Below, piece after piece: positions 50,854-61,307 of a DNA stretch of 64,000 bases. The translations under genes and the position numbers were made by a program. The notes below the pieces were generated by a model. That model did no database searches, was not told the DNA's origin, and saw nothing but the letters and a program-made list of their open reading frames with translations. Source of the DNA: Rhizobium oryzihabitans (GTDB lineage Bacteria; Pseudomonadota; Alphaproteobacteria; Rhizobiales; Rhizobiaceae); assembly GCF_010669145.1 (NCBI RefSeq), contig NZ_CP048632.1, forward strand, positions 1,488,001 to 1,552,000. Direction: 5' to 3'. The first letter of the stretch is position 1; each line of letters opens with the position of its first letter.

Positions 50854-52245
50854 ATGGCAAAGACACCTCCCCTCGACCTCTCCTCCACCCGTGGCGTTTC
50901 AACCTGGCGCGAAGCCGCGCAATGGCTGAGGGCGCGCGGCATCGAGGACATAGAATGCATCACCCCCGATCTTGCCGGCGTTGCGCGCGGCAAGATGATG
51001 CCGACGGCGAAGTTCACGGGCGACACCTCGCTTGCCCTGCCCTCCGCGCTCTATCGCCACACGATCTCCGGCGAATATCCTGATGAGACCGCGAATTTCC
51101 GTTACGAGCCGCGCGACAGCGACCTGAAGCTGGTGCCTGATCTTTCCACACTCTCGGTCGTGCCGTGGGAGAGCGACCCGACTGCGCAGGTGATCTGCGA
51201 CGTTGTGGATGCCGAGGGCAATTTCGTTCCCTATACGCCGCGCAACGTGCTGAAAAACGTGCTTTCGCTCTACACGGAAAAGGGCTGGAAGCCGGTCGTG
51301 GCGCCCGAAATCGAATTCTACCTCGTCGCCATGAACGACGACCCGGATTATCCGCTACATCCGCCGAAGGGCCGGTCCGGACGGTCGATCGTGGGTGGAC
51401 AGAGCTATTCCATTGCCGGCATCAACGAATTCGACGAGCTGATAGACGATATCTATCACTTCTCCGAAAAACAGGGCCTCGAGATCGATACACTGATCCA
51501 CGAGGAAGGCCCGGCCCAGCTTGAGATCAACCTGCGCCATGGTGACCCCATCGAACTTGCCGACCAGGTGTTCCTGTTCAAGCGCACCATTCGCGAAGCC
51601 GCGCTGAAGCACGGCATCTATGCCACCTTCATGGCCAAGCCCATGCAGGGTCAGCCGGGTTCGGCCATGCATATTCACCAGTCGGTGGTGGAAATCGGCA
51701 GCGGCCGCAACATCTTTTCCAATGCGGATGGCAGCCCTTCGAAGGAATTCTTTGCCTTCGTCGGCGGCATGCAGCGTTATGTCCCGAACGCGCTGGTGAT
51801 GCTCGCACCCTATGTGAATTCCTATCGCCGCCTGACGCCGGATATGGCCTGCCCGGTCAACAATGCCTGGGGTTACGACAATCGCACGACGGCCTTCCGG
51901 GTGCCGATTTCCGGCCCGCAGGCGCGGCGCGTCGAAAACCGCCTGCCGAGTTCGGATGCCAATCCCTATCTCGCGCTTGCGGCGTCGCTCGCCTGCGGCT
52001 GGCTCGGCATCGTCAACAATATCGAACCGACCGAGCCGACCGCCGATACGGCCAATGAAGGCTCCATCGATCTGCCGCGCGGCCTTCTGGAAGCCGTGGC
52101 CCTGCTGGAGGGCGAGGAACAGTTCGAGCGGGTGTTCGGCCATGAATTCGTCGGTCTTTATGCGGGCCTGAAACGCGGGGAATTCGAGACCTTCATGCAG
52201 GTCATCAGCCCGTGGGAGCGGGAATTCCTGCTTCTCAACGTGTAA
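50854..52245 (+). CDS. puuA: Gamma-glutamylputrescine synthetase (glutamine synthetase family)
   Basis: This protein (about 463 aa) is a type III/PuuA glutamine synthetase-like ligase. It shows EIEFYLVAMND, the glutamate/ATP site GSAMHIHQSV, RRLTPDMACPVNNAWGYDNR (abridged) and the terminal FERVFGHEF. PuuA ligates glutamate to putrescine. The ATG at 50854 (MAKTPP) follows CAGG; ATG 50827 adds nine residues. PuuB follows at 12 bp, which supports the assignment over ordinary GlnA. Confidence 0.85.
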   Translation: MAKTPPLDLSSTRGVSTWREAAQWLRARGIEDIECITPDLAGVARGKMMPTAKFTGDTSLALPSALYRHTISGEYPDETANFRYEPRDSDLKLVPDLSTLSVVPWESDPTAQVICDVVDAEGNFVPYTPRNVLKNVLSLYTEKGWKPVVAPEIEFYLVAMNDDPDYPLHPPKGRSGRSIVGGQSYSIAGINEFDELIDDIYHFSEKQGLEIDTLIHEEGPAQLEINLRHGDPIELADQVFLFKRTIREAALKHGIYATFMAKPMQGQPGSAMHIHQSVVEIGSGRNIFSNADGSPSKEFFAFVGGMQRYVPNALVMLAPYVNSYRRLTPDMACPVNNAWGYDNRTTAFRVPISGPQARRVENRLPSSDANPYLALAASLACGWLGIVNNIEPTEPTADTANEGSIDLPRGLLEAVALLEGEEQFERVFGHEFVGLYAGLKRGEFETFMQVISPWEREFLLLNV

Positions 52246-52257
52246 GGGGTTCGCAGC

Positions 52258-53544
52258 ATGACTTGGCAAAGCCCGATTGCGCCGGGAATTTCCTGGTATC
52301 AGGCGACCGTCGGCGAGCGGCCGGAATACCCGGCGCTCGACGGCTCGAAAGACGTCGACGTCGCGATCATCGGCGGCGGCTATACCGGGCTTCAGGCCGC
52401 CTTTAATCTTGCCGTGAACGGCGTCTCCGTCGCCCTTATCGAAGCGCATCGTTTCGGTGACGGCGCATCCGGCCGCAATGGCGGACAGTTCGGCACCGGC
52501 CAGCGTTCATTTCCCGACGAGATGGAGGAGCAGATCGGCTTCGAGCAGTCCAAGGTGCTGTTCGACATTGCCGAAAGCGCCAAGCACTACGTGCTCGATT
52601 TCGCCCGGGATCACGGCATCGACATGGAGTATCTGCCAGGACAGCTCTATGTGGCGCACAAGGCCGCCTATGAGGATGACTACCGCAAAAGCGTCGATGC
52701 GATGAACGGCCGCTACGGCTATCCGCATATCTCCTACATGGAACGCGGAGAGGCGCGCAAACGTGTAGGCTCCACCCATTATTTCGGCGGCACGCGTGAT
52801 ACCGGCACCGGCCATATCCACCCGCTGAAGCTGCTGGTCGGTCTTGCCAAAGCCGCAAAAGCCGCAGGCGCCGGCATCCATGAAATGACGCCCGCCAGAT
52901 CAATCCGCCAGTCCGGCGGCAAGACCATCATCGAAACGCCCTCCGGCACGCTTACCGCGACGCGGGTTCTGATCGCGACCAATGCCTATATCGGCAATCT
53001 GGAGCCGGTGACGGCAGCCCATATCATGCCCATCCGCTCCTTCATCGGCGCGACCGCGCCGCTGGACGCTTATCCCGACATCATTCCCGGCAAGGAAGCC
53101 GTTGCCGATTCCCGTTTCGTGGTGCGTTATTTCCGCAAGACCGCCGATAACCGCCTGCTGTTTGGCGGGCGCGAGGCCTACACCGCTGATACGCCGCGCG
53201 ACATTTCCAGCCATATCCGCAGACAGATCGCCGAGATCTATCCTGAGCTCGGAAACGTCGATGTCACCCATTCCTGGGGCGGCTCCGTTGGCATCACCCT
53301 GCCACGACAGGTATTCGTGCGCGAAGTGATGCTAGGCGTCACCTCCATCGGCGGCTATTCCGGTCATGGGGTGATGCTGTCCAACTATTGCGGCAAGCTC
53401 TATGCCGATCTCGTTCTCGGCAGGCAGGACATGCTGGCGCCATTTGCGAGACTGAAGGTCCCGTCCTTCCCGGGTGGGGCATCGCTGCGGGCGCCGCTGC
53501 TTTTTCTGGCACTCTCATGGTACGCGTTGCGAGACAGGTTTTAG
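52258..53544 (+). CDS. puuB: Gamma-glutamylputrescine oxidase (FAD-dependent)
   Basis: This 428-aa DAO-type oxidase has the FAD loop VDVAIIGGGYTGLQAAFNLA (32-51 region), GRNGGQFGTGQ and a C-terminal GGYSGHGVMLSNYCGKL. It follows puuA by 12 bp, as in putrescine degradation, where PuuB oxidises gamma-glutamylputrescine to the aldehyde. puuC and puuD are not in the window. Confidence 0.88.
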   Translation: MTWQSPIAPGISWYQATVGERPEYPALDGSKDVDVAIIGGGYTGLQAAFNLAVNGVSVALIEAHRFGDGASGRNGGQFGTGQRSFPDEMEEQIGFEQSKVLFDIAESAKHYVLDFARDHGIDMEYLPGQLYVAHKAAYEDDYRKSVDAMNGRYGYPHISYMERGEARKRVGSTHYFGGTRDTGTGHIHPLKLLVGLAKAAKAAGAGIHEMTPARSIRQSGGKTIIETPSGTLTATRVLIATNAYIGNLEPVTAAHIMPIRSFIGATAPLDAYPDIIPGKEAVADSRFVVRYFRKTADNRLLFGGREAYTADTPRDISSHIRRQIAEIYPELGNVDVTHSWGGSVGITLPRQVFVREVMLGVTSIGGYSGHGVMLSNYCGKLYADLVLGRQDMLAPFARLKVPSFPGGASLRAPLLFLALSWYALRDRF

Positions 53545-53680
53545 TACAATGTTTACAAACTGTTGCCGGTGCCACACAGGCGAACGGAAGCAAAAATCAT
53601 AATTTCACATAACTGAGTATGGCATTTTTAAATCGATTAGATTATTGATGCCCCAACCCTTGAAGATCGAGAGTATCGAT

Positions 53681-55156
53681 ATGAGCAGTCAGATCATTCC
53701 TGTTGAAGCTTTTGATTGTGTCGTTTTCGGCGGCACAGGCGATCTGGCGGAGCGCAAGCTTCTGCCGGCCCTTTATCACCGTCAGGTCGAAGGCCAGTTC
53801 ACGGAGCCGACACGCATCATCGGCGCGTCGCGTTCGGTCATGACGCATGAGGAATATCGCAAATTCGCGCAGGACGCGCTGAAGGAGCACCTGAAGACCG
53901 GCGAATACGACGACGCCCAGGTTTCCGTGTTCCTGAACAGGCTTTTTTATGTTCCCGTCGACGCCAAGGGCAGCAATGGCTGGGACGTGCTGAAGAAGCT
54001 TCTGGACGAGGGCAAGGAGCGCGTTCGCGCCTTTTATCTGGCCGTCGCGCCGGGCATTTTCGGCGATATCGCCGACAAGATCCGCGAACACAAGCTGATC
54101 ACGCGCTCGACCCGCATCGTCGTTGAAAAGCCGATCGGCCGCGACCTTGCTTCCGCGCAGGAGCTGAACGACACGATCGGTCACGTCTTCAAGGAAGAGC
54201 AGATTTTCCGCATCGACCACTATCTCGGCAAGGAGACGGTGCAGAACCTGATGGCGCTGCGTTTCGCCAATGCGCTTTACGAGCCGCTGTGGAATTCCGC
54301 CCATATCGACCACGTGCAGATCACGGTCGCCGAAGCGGTCGGTCTCGAAGGCCGCGCCGGTTATTACGACAAGGCCGGCGCCCTGCGCGACATGGTGCAG
54401 AACCACATTCTGCAATTGCTTTGCCTCGTGGCCATGGAACCGCCCGCGTCCATGAATGCGGAAGCCGTGCGTGACGAAAAGCTCAAGGTTCTGCGGTCTC
54501 TCAAGCCGATCAACACCAGCAATGTCGAAAAACAGACGGTTCGCGGCCAGTACCGCGCCGGTGCTTCCGCCGGTGGTCCCGTAAAGGGCTATCTGGAAGA
54601 GCTGGAAGGCGGCGTTTCCAACACGGAAACCTTCGTTGCCATCAAGGCCGAAATCGCCAACTGGCGCTGGGCTGGCGTTCCCTTCTACATCCGCACCGGA
54701 AAACGCCTTGCGACCCGCGTTTCGGAAATCGTCGTCACCTTCAAACAGATCCCGCACTCGATCTTCGACGATGCGGCCGGCAAGATCGAGGCGAACAAGC
54801 TGGTCATCCGACTGCAGCCGGACGAAGGCGTCAAGCAATCGCTGCTGATCAAGGACCCCGGCCCGGGCGGCATGCGCCTGCGCCAGGTGTCGCTGGACAT
54901 GAGCTTTGCCGAAGCCTTCAACGTGCGCAGCCCGGACGCTTATGAACGCCTGCTGATGGATACCATCCGTTCCAACCAGACGCTGTTCATGCGCCGCGAC
55001 GAAGTGGAAGCGGCATGGGAATGGGTCGACCCCATTCTCAAGAGTTGGGAAGATCTGGCGCAGGGCGTGCAGGGTTACACCGCCGGAACCTGGGGTCCGA
55101 GCGGCTCCATCGCGCTGATCGAGCGCGATGGCCGCACCTGGCACGACGGAGATTGA
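53681..55156 (+). CDS. zwf: Glucose-6-phosphate dehydrogenase
   Basis: Zwf (491 aa) oxidises glucose-6-phosphate to 6-phosphogluconolactone. NADP loop FGGTGDLAERKLLPALY, the catalytic RIDHYLGKETVQN and RTGKRLATR are present; length is normal. I use the ATG at 53681 (MSSQIIPVEAF), the usual rhizobial start; a TTG/ATG at 53645/53648 lies upstream in frame. It heads zwf-pgl-edd. Confidence 0.97.
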   Translation: MSSQIIPVEAFDCVVFGGTGDLAERKLLPALYHRQVEGQFTEPTRIIGASRSVMTHEEYRKFAQDALKEHLKTGEYDDAQVSVFLNRLFYVPVDAKGSNGWDVLKKLLDEGKERVRAFYLAVAPGIFGDIADKIREHKLITRSTRIVVEKPIGRDLASAQELNDTIGHVFKEEQIFRIDHYLGKETVQNLMALRFANALYEPLWNSAHIDHVQITVAEAVGLEGRAGYYDKAGALRDMVQNHILQLLCLVAMEPPASMNAEAVRDEKLKVLRSLKPINTSNVEKQTVRGQYRAGASAGGPVKGYLEELEGGVSNTETFVAIKAEIANWRWAGVPFYIRTGKRLATRVSEIVVTFKQIPHSIFDDAAGKIEANKLVIRLQPDEGVKQSLLIKDPGPGGMRLRQVSLDMSFAEAFNVRSPDAYERLLMDTIRSNQTLFMRRDEVEAAWEWVDPILKSWEDLAQGVQGYTAGTWGPSGSIALIERDGRTWHDGD

Positions 55157-55167
55157 GGATGACGGAG

Positions 55168-55866
55168 ATGAGTGAGACATTACACGTCTTCGACAGCGCC
55201 GCCGATCTCGCTTCAGCGCTCGCGACGGAGGTTGCCGCCCATCTTTCGGCAGCAACGCAGGAGCGCGGCACGGCAAGCATCGCCGTTTCCGGAGGCTCCA
55301 CACCCAAGCTGTTCTTTCAGGCGCTTTCCCGGCATGATCTGGACTGGAGCAACATCAGCGTGACGCTGGTGGACGAGCGCTTCGTGCCCCCGGAAAGCGA
55401 CCGCTCGAACCATCGACTGGTTGCCGAGAACCTGTTGCAGGACAAGGCGAAGGCGGCCTATTTCGTGCCGCTCTACCAGCCGGCGGCCTCGCCGGAAGAT
55501 GCGGCCACGCTTGCGACGGTCAAGACCGAAGCGATCTGCGACCCGTTTGACGTTGTGGTGCTCGGCATGGGAACGGATGGCCACACGGCGTCGTTCTTTC
55601 CCGGCGGCGACAATCTCTACGAGGCGCTCGACCTCGACGAGCCGCGCGGCGTTTTGACAATGGCGGCGGAAACCGCGGGAGAAGAACGGCTGACGTTCAA
55701 TTTCTCCAGCTTGCATGATGCCGGTTTTCTGGTGTTGCATATCGAAGGCGCCGCCAAGAAAGCGACGCTCGAGAAAGCACAGTCGGGCGAGGATGAGGAT
55801 GAAATGCCGATCCGCGCCGTGCTGAACCGGGCCGAAACGCCCGTGGATATATACTGGGCGCCATAA
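55168..55866 (+). CDS. pgl: 6-phosphogluconolactonase
   Basis: Pgl (232 aa) hydrolyses the lactone made by Zwf. It has AVSGGSTPKLFF, VTLVDERFVPP and LGMGTDGHTASFFPGG. ATG 55168 is favoured because AGGA lies 9 bases before it; ATG 55159 adds three residues. It follows zwf by 11 bp. Confidence 0.95.
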   Translation: MSETLHVFDSAADLASALATEVAAHLSAATQERGTASIAVSGGSTPKLFFQALSRHDLDWSNISVTLVDERFVPPESDRSNHRLVAENLLQDKAKAAYFVPLYQPAASPEDAATLATVKTEAICDPFDVVVLGMGTDGHTASFFPGGDNLYEALDLDEPRGVLTMAAETAGEERLTFNFSSLHDAGFLVLHIEGAAKKATLEKAQSGEDEDEMPIRAVLNRAETPVDIYWAP

Positions 55867-55976
55867 GCCAACGCAGCTGCCGCGCGAAAGCGCCCAACAT
55901 ACAAGACTGAAACTCGACAACCGGCCGCTCACCTCCCGGATCGCCGGTTGCCGACCAACGAACAGGATGAACGCTC

Positions 55977-57797
55977 ATGTCCGCCGATTCCCGCATTCAG
56001 GCCATTACCGCCCGCATCGTCGAACGCTCCAAGCCCTACCGCGAGACCTATCTCGAACGGCTGCGGCTGCAGGTTTCGAAGGGCGTTCACCGTTCCGTGC
56101 TTTCCTGCGGCAACCTGGCGCATGGGTTTGCGGTCTGTTCCCCCGCCGACAAGGATATCCTTGCCGGCGACCGGGTTCCCAATCTCGGCATCATCACCGC
56201 CTATAACGACATGCTGTCGGCGCATCAGCCCTACGAGACCTTTCCGGCGATCATTCGTGACGCTGCAAAGCAGGCGGGCGGCATCGCGCAGGTGGCGGGC
56301 GCTGTTCCGGCCATGTGCGACGGCGTGACCCAGGGCCAGCCGGGCATGGAGCTTTCGCTGTTTTCCCGCGACGCCATTGCCATGGCGGCCGGCATCGGCC
56401 TGTCGCACAACATGTTCGACGCCGCCGTTTATCTTGGCGTCTGCGACAAGATCGTGCCCGGCCTCGTCATCGCGGCGCTCGCCTTCGGCCATCTGCCCGC
56501 CGTTTTCGTTCCGGCAGGCCCCATGACATCCGGCCTGCCGAATGACGAGAAATCGCGCATCCGCCAGCTTTATGCCGAAGGAAAGGTCGGCCGCGCCGAA
56601 CTTCTGGAGGCGGAATCCAAATCCTATCACGGTCCCGGCACCTGCACCTTCTACGGCACGGCCAATTCGAACCAGATGCTGATGGAGATCATGGGTTTCC
56701 ATATGCCCGGCTCGTCCTTCGTCAATCCCGGCACGCCGCTGCGCGATGCTCTGACGCGCGAGGCCACCAAGCGGGCGCTTGCCATCACCGCGCAAGGCAA
56801 CGAATTTACGCCGGCGGGCGAGATGATCGATGAGCGGTCTGTCGTCAACGGCGTCGTCGGCCTGCATGCTACGGGTGGTTCGACCAACCACACGATGCAT
56901 CTGATCGCCATGGCGCGCGCGGCCGGCATCATCCTCACCTGGCAGGATATTTCCGACCTTTCGGATACCGTGCCGCTGCTCGCCCGCGTCTATCCCAACG
57001 GTCTTGCGGATGTGAACCATTTCCACGCCGCCGGCGGCATGGGCTTCCTCATCAAGCAGCTTTTGAAACAGGGCTTCGTGCATGACGATGTGCGCACCGT
57101 TTTCGGACAGGGTCTCGAAGCCTACACCGTGGACGCCAAGCTTGATGAAAACGGCGCGGTGATGCGCGAGCCATCCCCCGAGCAGAGCCACGACCCTAAG
57201 GTCCTCGCCAGCATTGAGACGCCGTTCCAGCCGACCGGCGGGTTGAAGATGCTGACCGGCAATCTCGGCAAATCGGTCATCAAGATCTCCGCCGTGAAGG
57301 CCGAACGCCACATCATCGAAGCGCCCGCAATCGTTTTCAACGACCAGCAGGAACTTCAGGACGCCTTCAAGGACGGCAAGCTCAACCGCGACTTCATCGC
57401 CGTCGTCCGCTTCCAGGGACCAAAGGCCAACGGCATGCCGGAACTGCACCGCCTGACGCCGCCGCTCGGCGTGCTGCAGGATCGCGGCTTCAAGGTGGCG
57501 CTGGTGACGGATGGGCGCATGTCCGGTGCTTCCGGCAAGGTGCCTGCCGCCATCCACGTCACGCCGGAAGCTTCCGATTGCGGCCCGATCTCGCTCATCC
57601 GGGACGGCGATATCATCCGCCTCGACGCCATTTCCGGAACGCTGGAAGTGCTCGTGCCTGCCGCCGAACTGGCAAAACGCGAACCGGCACGCGCTGATCT
57701 CTCGGGCAATGAATGGGGCATGGGCCGCGAACTTTTCGCCCCCTTCCGCCGCAATGCCGGACCTGCCGACCAGGGCGCCAGCGTTCTGTTCCATTGA
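55977..57797 (+). CDS. edd: 6-phosphogluconate dehydratase
   Basis: Edd (606 aa) dehydrates 6-phosphogluconate to KDPG in the Entner-Doudoroff pathway. It belongs to the IlvD/Edd family: cysteines for the 4Fe-4S cluster are in [20 protein letters not shown] and [13 protein letters not shown]. The AGGATGAACGCTC leader suits the ATG. It ends the zwf-pgl-edd operon; eda is outside. Confidence 0.97.
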   Translation: MSADSRIQAITARIVERSKPYRETYLERLRLQVSKGVHRSVLSCGNLAHGFAVCSPADKDILAGDRVPNLGIITAYNDMLSAHQPYETFPAIIRDAAKQAGGIAQVAGAVPAMCDGVTQGQPGMELSLFSRDAIAMAAGIGLSHNMFDAAVYLGVCDKIVPGLVIAALAFGHLPAVFVPAGPMTSGLPNDEKSRIRQLYAEGKVGRAELLEAESKSYHGPGTCTFYGTANSNQMLMEIMGFHMPGSSFVNPGTPLRDALTREATKRALAITAQGNEFTPAGEMIDERSVVNGVVGLHATGGSTNHTMHLIAMARAAGIILTWQDISDLSDTVPLLARVYPNGLADVNHFHAAGGMGFLIKQLLKQGFVHDDVRTVFGQGLEAYTVDAKLDENGAVMREPSPEQSHDPKVLASIETPFQPTGGLKMLTGNLGKSVIKISAVKAERHIIEAPAIVFNDQQELQDAFKDGKLNRDFIAVVRFQGPKANGMPELHRLTPPLGVLQDRGFKVALVTDGRMSGASGKVPAAIHVTPEASDCGPISLIRDGDIIRLDAISGTLEVLVPAAELAKREPARADLSGNEWGMGRELFAPFRRNAGPADQGASVLFH

Positions 57798-58014
57798 TTT
57801 TTGATGGGCGAAGGCCGGGTGCGGCTTTCGCCTTTCAACCCCACTTTGCGGCATCGCTTGAATGCACCTCTCATCGCCCGAGAGCTGGCGCAGAAACCGC
57901 TTTATTTCCCATGTCTTAAACGTCAGACTTGTCATGCGGCTGTGATGATCGCCCTTTAGGGCCTTCTCAGCCGGCCGCGGGACGGCGGTGCAGTTTCGGA
58001 TGATGGGGCCTGAC

Positions 58015-59379
58015 ATGACGATTTTCTCGAGCAAACGCCGCGATGTGCTGAAGCTTATGGCAGGCACCGCCCTGCTGCCGCTGATGGTGGCGGCAAGGCC
58101 AGCGATGGCACAGGACGTGGCGCTGCGTGCAATCGTCATCTCCGATCTGCATTCCGCCTATGAGCGCATCGGCCAGCTTCTCGCGGCCATCGAAACGCAC
58201 ATTACTGCCGACAAGACGCCTCATATCATTCTTCTGAATGGCGACCTGTTCGAGATCGGCAATGCGGTGGCCGCGCGTTCCGCCGGCGAAATCGAGTGGA
58301 CGTTCCTGGCGGCGCTCGCCAAGCTTGCCCCCACCGTCATCAATATCGGCAACCACGAACCCGATATCGACAATGATCTCGCCAATTTCGTCAACCGCGC
58401 CAAGGCACTCGGCATCACCGTTCTCTCCAACATCATCGACAAGCGCAGCGGCACCGCCTATGCACCTGCCAGCGCCGAGATGAGCGTCGCCGGCCAACAG
58501 ATCGTCGTCGCGGGCCTCGCCACCAATGCGATCAATACCTATCCGAAGGCCACGCGCGAGATGCTGGACATTCCGCAGCCGGTGGAATGGGCGAAGGCCA
58601 ATCTGCCGAGGATCGTCAAGCAGGGCGCGATCAACATTGTTCTGAGCCATGCCGGCGTCGTCGCCGACCGTGATATCCTGCCTTTGCTGCCTGATGGCAC
58701 GCTGATCATCGGCGGCCACGACCACCTGAATTTCGTGCATGAACAGGGCGCCACGCGTTATGTCCACACCGGCTCCTGGTGCACTTCCATGACGGTCGCG
58801 ACGATCACGGCTCCTGGCAAGGCTGCGGCCATCGAGACCGTTGCAATCGATCGTGGCGCTCCCGCCTCCCCCGCCCTCAAGAGCCTGATCGAGCAGACAC
58901 TCGAAAAGCACCTCACGGCGGAAGAGCGGGCAGTCGTCGGCAAATCCGCAAAAGCGATGACCGTCGATGAGGCCGGCCGCCATGTGGCGCAGCTCATCGC
59001 CGCAAAAACCGGTGCGGATGTCGGCTTCATCGGCCACACCTCCTTCGGCGCGGGCCTGCCCGAAGGCGATATTCGCCGCTACGATTTCAACGCCTCTTTG
59101 CGTTTCGACGGCAAGCTGATGGTGACGGAAGTGGATGGCGCGGCACTTCAGCACATCCTCAAGCGATGCAACCAGGATGGCGACATTGCACTTGCCGACC
59201 GGACCGGCGATTATCTTTACGCCATGCCGGAGAAACCGGAAACGAAAGAGCGCTACAGGCTGGTCTGCAACGACTGGTCGGCCACCAACCAGAAATCCTA
59301 TTTCGGCCGCAGCGATCTTGTTTTTGCGGAAGTGCCTGAAGTGAAGCTGAAGCAGACGGTTCTGGGCGGGCTTTCTTAA
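58015..59379 (+). CDS. Exported metallophosphatase/5'-nucleotidase
   Basis: This 454-aa protein has a twin-arginine-like signal (SKRRDVLKLMAGTALLPLMV) and a calcineurin-like domain with metal motifs VISDLHSAYERIG, LLNGDLFEIGN, NIGNHEPD, VLSHAGVVAD and GGHDHLNFVH, followed by a 5'-nucleotidase C-terminal domain. It probably cleaves nucleotides or sugar phosphates in the periplasm. The ATG at 58015 begins the signal; an earlier in-frame start at 57988 is less likely. Confidence 0.9.
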   Translation: MTIFSSKRRDVLKLMAGTALLPLMVAARPAMAQDVALRAIVISDLHSAYERIGQLLAAIETHITADKTPHIILLNGDLFEIGNAVAARSAGEIEWTFLAALAKLAPTVINIGNHEPDIDNDLANFVNRAKALGITVLSNIIDKRSGTAYAPASAEMSVAGQQIVVAGLATNAINTYPKATREMLDIPQPVEWAKANLPRIVKQGAINIVLSHAGVVADRDILPLLPDGTLIIGGHDHLNFVHEQGATRYVHTGSWCTSMTVATITAPGKAAAIETVAIDRGAPASPALKSLIEQTLEKHLTAEERAVVGKSAKAMTVDEAGRHVAQLIAAKTGADVGFIGHTSFGAGLPEGDIRRYDFNASLRFDGKLMVTEVDGAALQHILKRCNQDGDIALADRTGDYLYAMPEKPETKERYRLVCNDWSATNQKSYFGRSDLVFAEVPEVKLKQTVLGGLS

Positions 59380-59460
59380 AACCTGCATTCTCGCCAGTGA
59401 GACACAGGCCCGGGCACCGTACACAACACTAAGATTTCGTGCGGCGGCACATCCCTACGC

Positions 59461-59578
59461 TCCTCATTCCTGTGCTTGTCACAGGAATCCAGCCGACGCG
59501 CGTCCGCGCGGCGGGAAGGACTCCTTTCAGCCCAAGGACTTGGGCTGGCTGGATCCCTGTGACAAGCACAGGGAAGGA
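59461..59578. repeat. Mosaic hairpin repeat, family A (copy 5)
   Basis: This copy keeps the same interior as copy 1 (AGCCGACGCGCG, AAGGACTTGGGCTGGCTGGA) but its outer hairpins are different: TTCCTGTG, loop CTTGT, CACAGGAA at the left and CCCTGTG, loop ACAAG, CACAGGG at the right. Arms changed together, so pairing is kept. Confidence 0.85.
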
Positions 59579-59600
59579 AATGGCGCCGCAAAAGCGGCCT

Positions 59601-59957
59601 TCAGAACGACCGGATGTCGAGCTTCCGGTCCTTATGCGCCGGATGCGTGCTGAACACGAAAATGCGGTCCAGTTCCTTCTGCGTCAACATGCGCAGGAAG
59701 CGGACATGGATGGTGTTGTTGGCGTTGACACGCAACAGCACGCAGCCGATCTTGCTGATGCGGGCATCCGGAATATCCAGATAGAACTGGTTGGGCATAT
59801 TGTATTTCGTCAGCAGCGCCAGCACGGCCTCGGTCTGGGAGATACGGATGACGTCGCAGCGGCGAGCGGCCATGTGCATGACGGCCTTTTCGGTATATTC
59901 GATGCGCGCCGCATTCATGGTATCTTCCATGCGAAACCGGCCTTCGCGGTCGTACAT
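59601..59957 (-). CDS. PilZ-like domain protein
   Basis: This 118-aa protein resembles small PilZ proteins (FYLDIPDARISKIGCVLLRV region), but the c-di-GMP motifs are degenerate: the expected RxxxR and D/NxSxxG read REGRFR and RISKIG. It may be a non-binding PilZ domain or another beta-barrel. ATG 59957 (MYDREGRF) follows AAGGAAG; an earlier start at 60128 is unlikely. Confidence 0.55.
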   Translation of the reverse strand: MYDREGRFRMEDTMNAARIEYTEKAVMHMAARRCDVIRISQTEAVLALLTKYNMPNQFYLDIPDARISKIGCVLLRVNANNTIHVRFLRMLTQKELDRIFVFSTHPAHKDRKLDIRSF

Positions 59958-60145
59958 GAAGGATTCTTCCTTGCTCAGGTAATTGTTCCTGATGACACCC
60001 GCACTGCTCTGCACGCCCGGACTCCCATGCTCTATCAACACCTTCGAGATTAGGACATAGTCTTTAACAATTCCTAACAACGCGGTCTTAAACAGACCGG
60101 AAGCGGGACATTTCCGGCGTTTTTCCACAGTGACAAAAGGTCGTT

Positions 60146-60182
60146 AAAAAGCCCCGGAACAGCGAATGTCCGGGGCTTTTTC
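60146..60182. terminator. Bidirectional terminator after aglK
   Basis: AAAAAGCCCCGG (60146-60157) and CCGGGGCTTTTT (60171-60182) form a strong stem with A and T runs at both ends. It lies 17 bases after the aglK stop and may also end transcription from the other side. Confidence 0.88.
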
Positions 60183-60198
60183 CTGACCTGGCGGGCGA

Positions 60199-61287
60199 TT
60201 ATCTGCGGTAGGTTTTACCGTCGGCGTCGAAGAGATGGAGCTTCTCCTGCGGCGCTGCAAAACGCAGGGTCTGGCCCTTGCCGACGGAAGCAATGCCGGG
60301 CACCTTGACGATGATCGGCTCCTGCCCCTTGGGTGCTTCGAGATAAAGCAGGGTCACTTCGCCCAGAGCCTCGACAATCGAAACCTTGCCTTCGAACAGA
60401 TAGTCATCACCGGTGACGATGCTCAAATCTTCAGGCCTGACCCCGAAACTTGCAGCCTTTCCCTGCTCGGATGCAGGTGTGGGAACATTGACGGCAAGCG
60501 CCTTGCCGCCGGTAAGTTCGATGGAGGTCCGTTCCCCGGTTCCCGCAATCTTCGCTGCGATGATGTTCATGGCGGGCGAGCCGATGAAGCGCGCCACGAA
60601 GAGGTTGGCCGGTTTCTCGTAAAGTTCGAGCGGTGCGCCGACCTGCTCCACCCGTCCCGCATTCAGAACGACGATACGATCGGCCAGCGTCATCGCTTCC
60701 ACCTGATCGTGGGTGACGTAGATCATTGTCGTATCGGCCATCTGCTCGTTGAGCTTGGCGATCTCGATGCGGGTTGCGACACGCAACGCGGCATCGAGGT
60801 TCGACAGGGGCTCATCGAACAGGAAGACCTTGGGATTGCGGCAGATGGCGCGGCCGATGGCGACGCGCTGACGCTGGCCGCCGGACAGGGCCTTGGGCAG
60901 ACGCTCCAGATATTGCGTCAGCTGCAGGATTTCGGCGGCGGCGCGCACGCGGCGGTCGATCTCCTGTTTGTTTTCCCTGGCGATCTTCATGCCGAAGGCC
61001 ATGTTGTCGTAAACTGTCATATGCGGATAAAGCGCATAGGACTGGAACACCATGGCAATGCCCCGCCGCGAAGGCGGGATTTCATTGACCAGCTGGCCAT
61101 CGATAAACATCTCGCCGCCGGTGATTTCCTCCAGACCAGCGATCATGCGCAGCAGCGTCGATTTTCCGCAGCCCGAGGGGCCGACGAAAACGATGAATTC
61201 GCCCTGTTCGATCTGCAGATCGATGCCGTGCAGGACCTTCACCTGCCCGTATGATTTGCGGATATCCTTGAGAACGAGACTTGTCAT
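60199..61287 (-). CDS. aglK: Alpha-glucoside ABC transporter ATPase
   Basis: AglK (362 aa) has Walker A GPSGCGKST, signature LSGGQRQR, Walker B VFLFDEPLSNLDA and a C-terminal MalK-like TOBE region (SFGVRPEDLSI). It energises AglF/AglG. The family overlaps UgpC/MsmK, but the position after aglG-aglA supports AglK. ATG 61287 follows GGAGGAACACCC. Confidence 0.93.
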   Translation of the reverse strand: MTSLVLKDIRKSYGQVKVLHGIDLQIEQGEFIVFVGPSGCGKSTLLRMIAGLEEITGGEMFIDGQLVNEIPPSRRGIAMVFQSYALYPHMTVYDNMAFGMKIARENKQEIDRRVRAAAEILQLTQYLERLPKALSGGQRQRVAIGRAICRNPKVFLFDEPLSNLDAALRVATRIEIAKLNEQMADTTMIYVTHDQVEAMTLADRIVVLNAGRVEQVGAPLELYEKPANLFVARFIGSPAMNIIAAKIAGTGERTSIELTGGKALAVNVPTPASEQGKAASFGVRPEDLSIVTGDDYLFEGKVSIVEALGEVTLLYLEAPKGQEPIIVKVPGIASVGKGQTLRFAAPQEKLHLFDADGKTYRR

Positions 61288-61307
61288 GGGTGTTCCTCCC
61301 TCATCTG

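Noticed and set aside
55929..58139. A 736-codon frame antisense to edd
   Set aside because: Same reason: a shadow of the conserved edd codon pattern, with residues rich in His, Arg and Gly and no domain.
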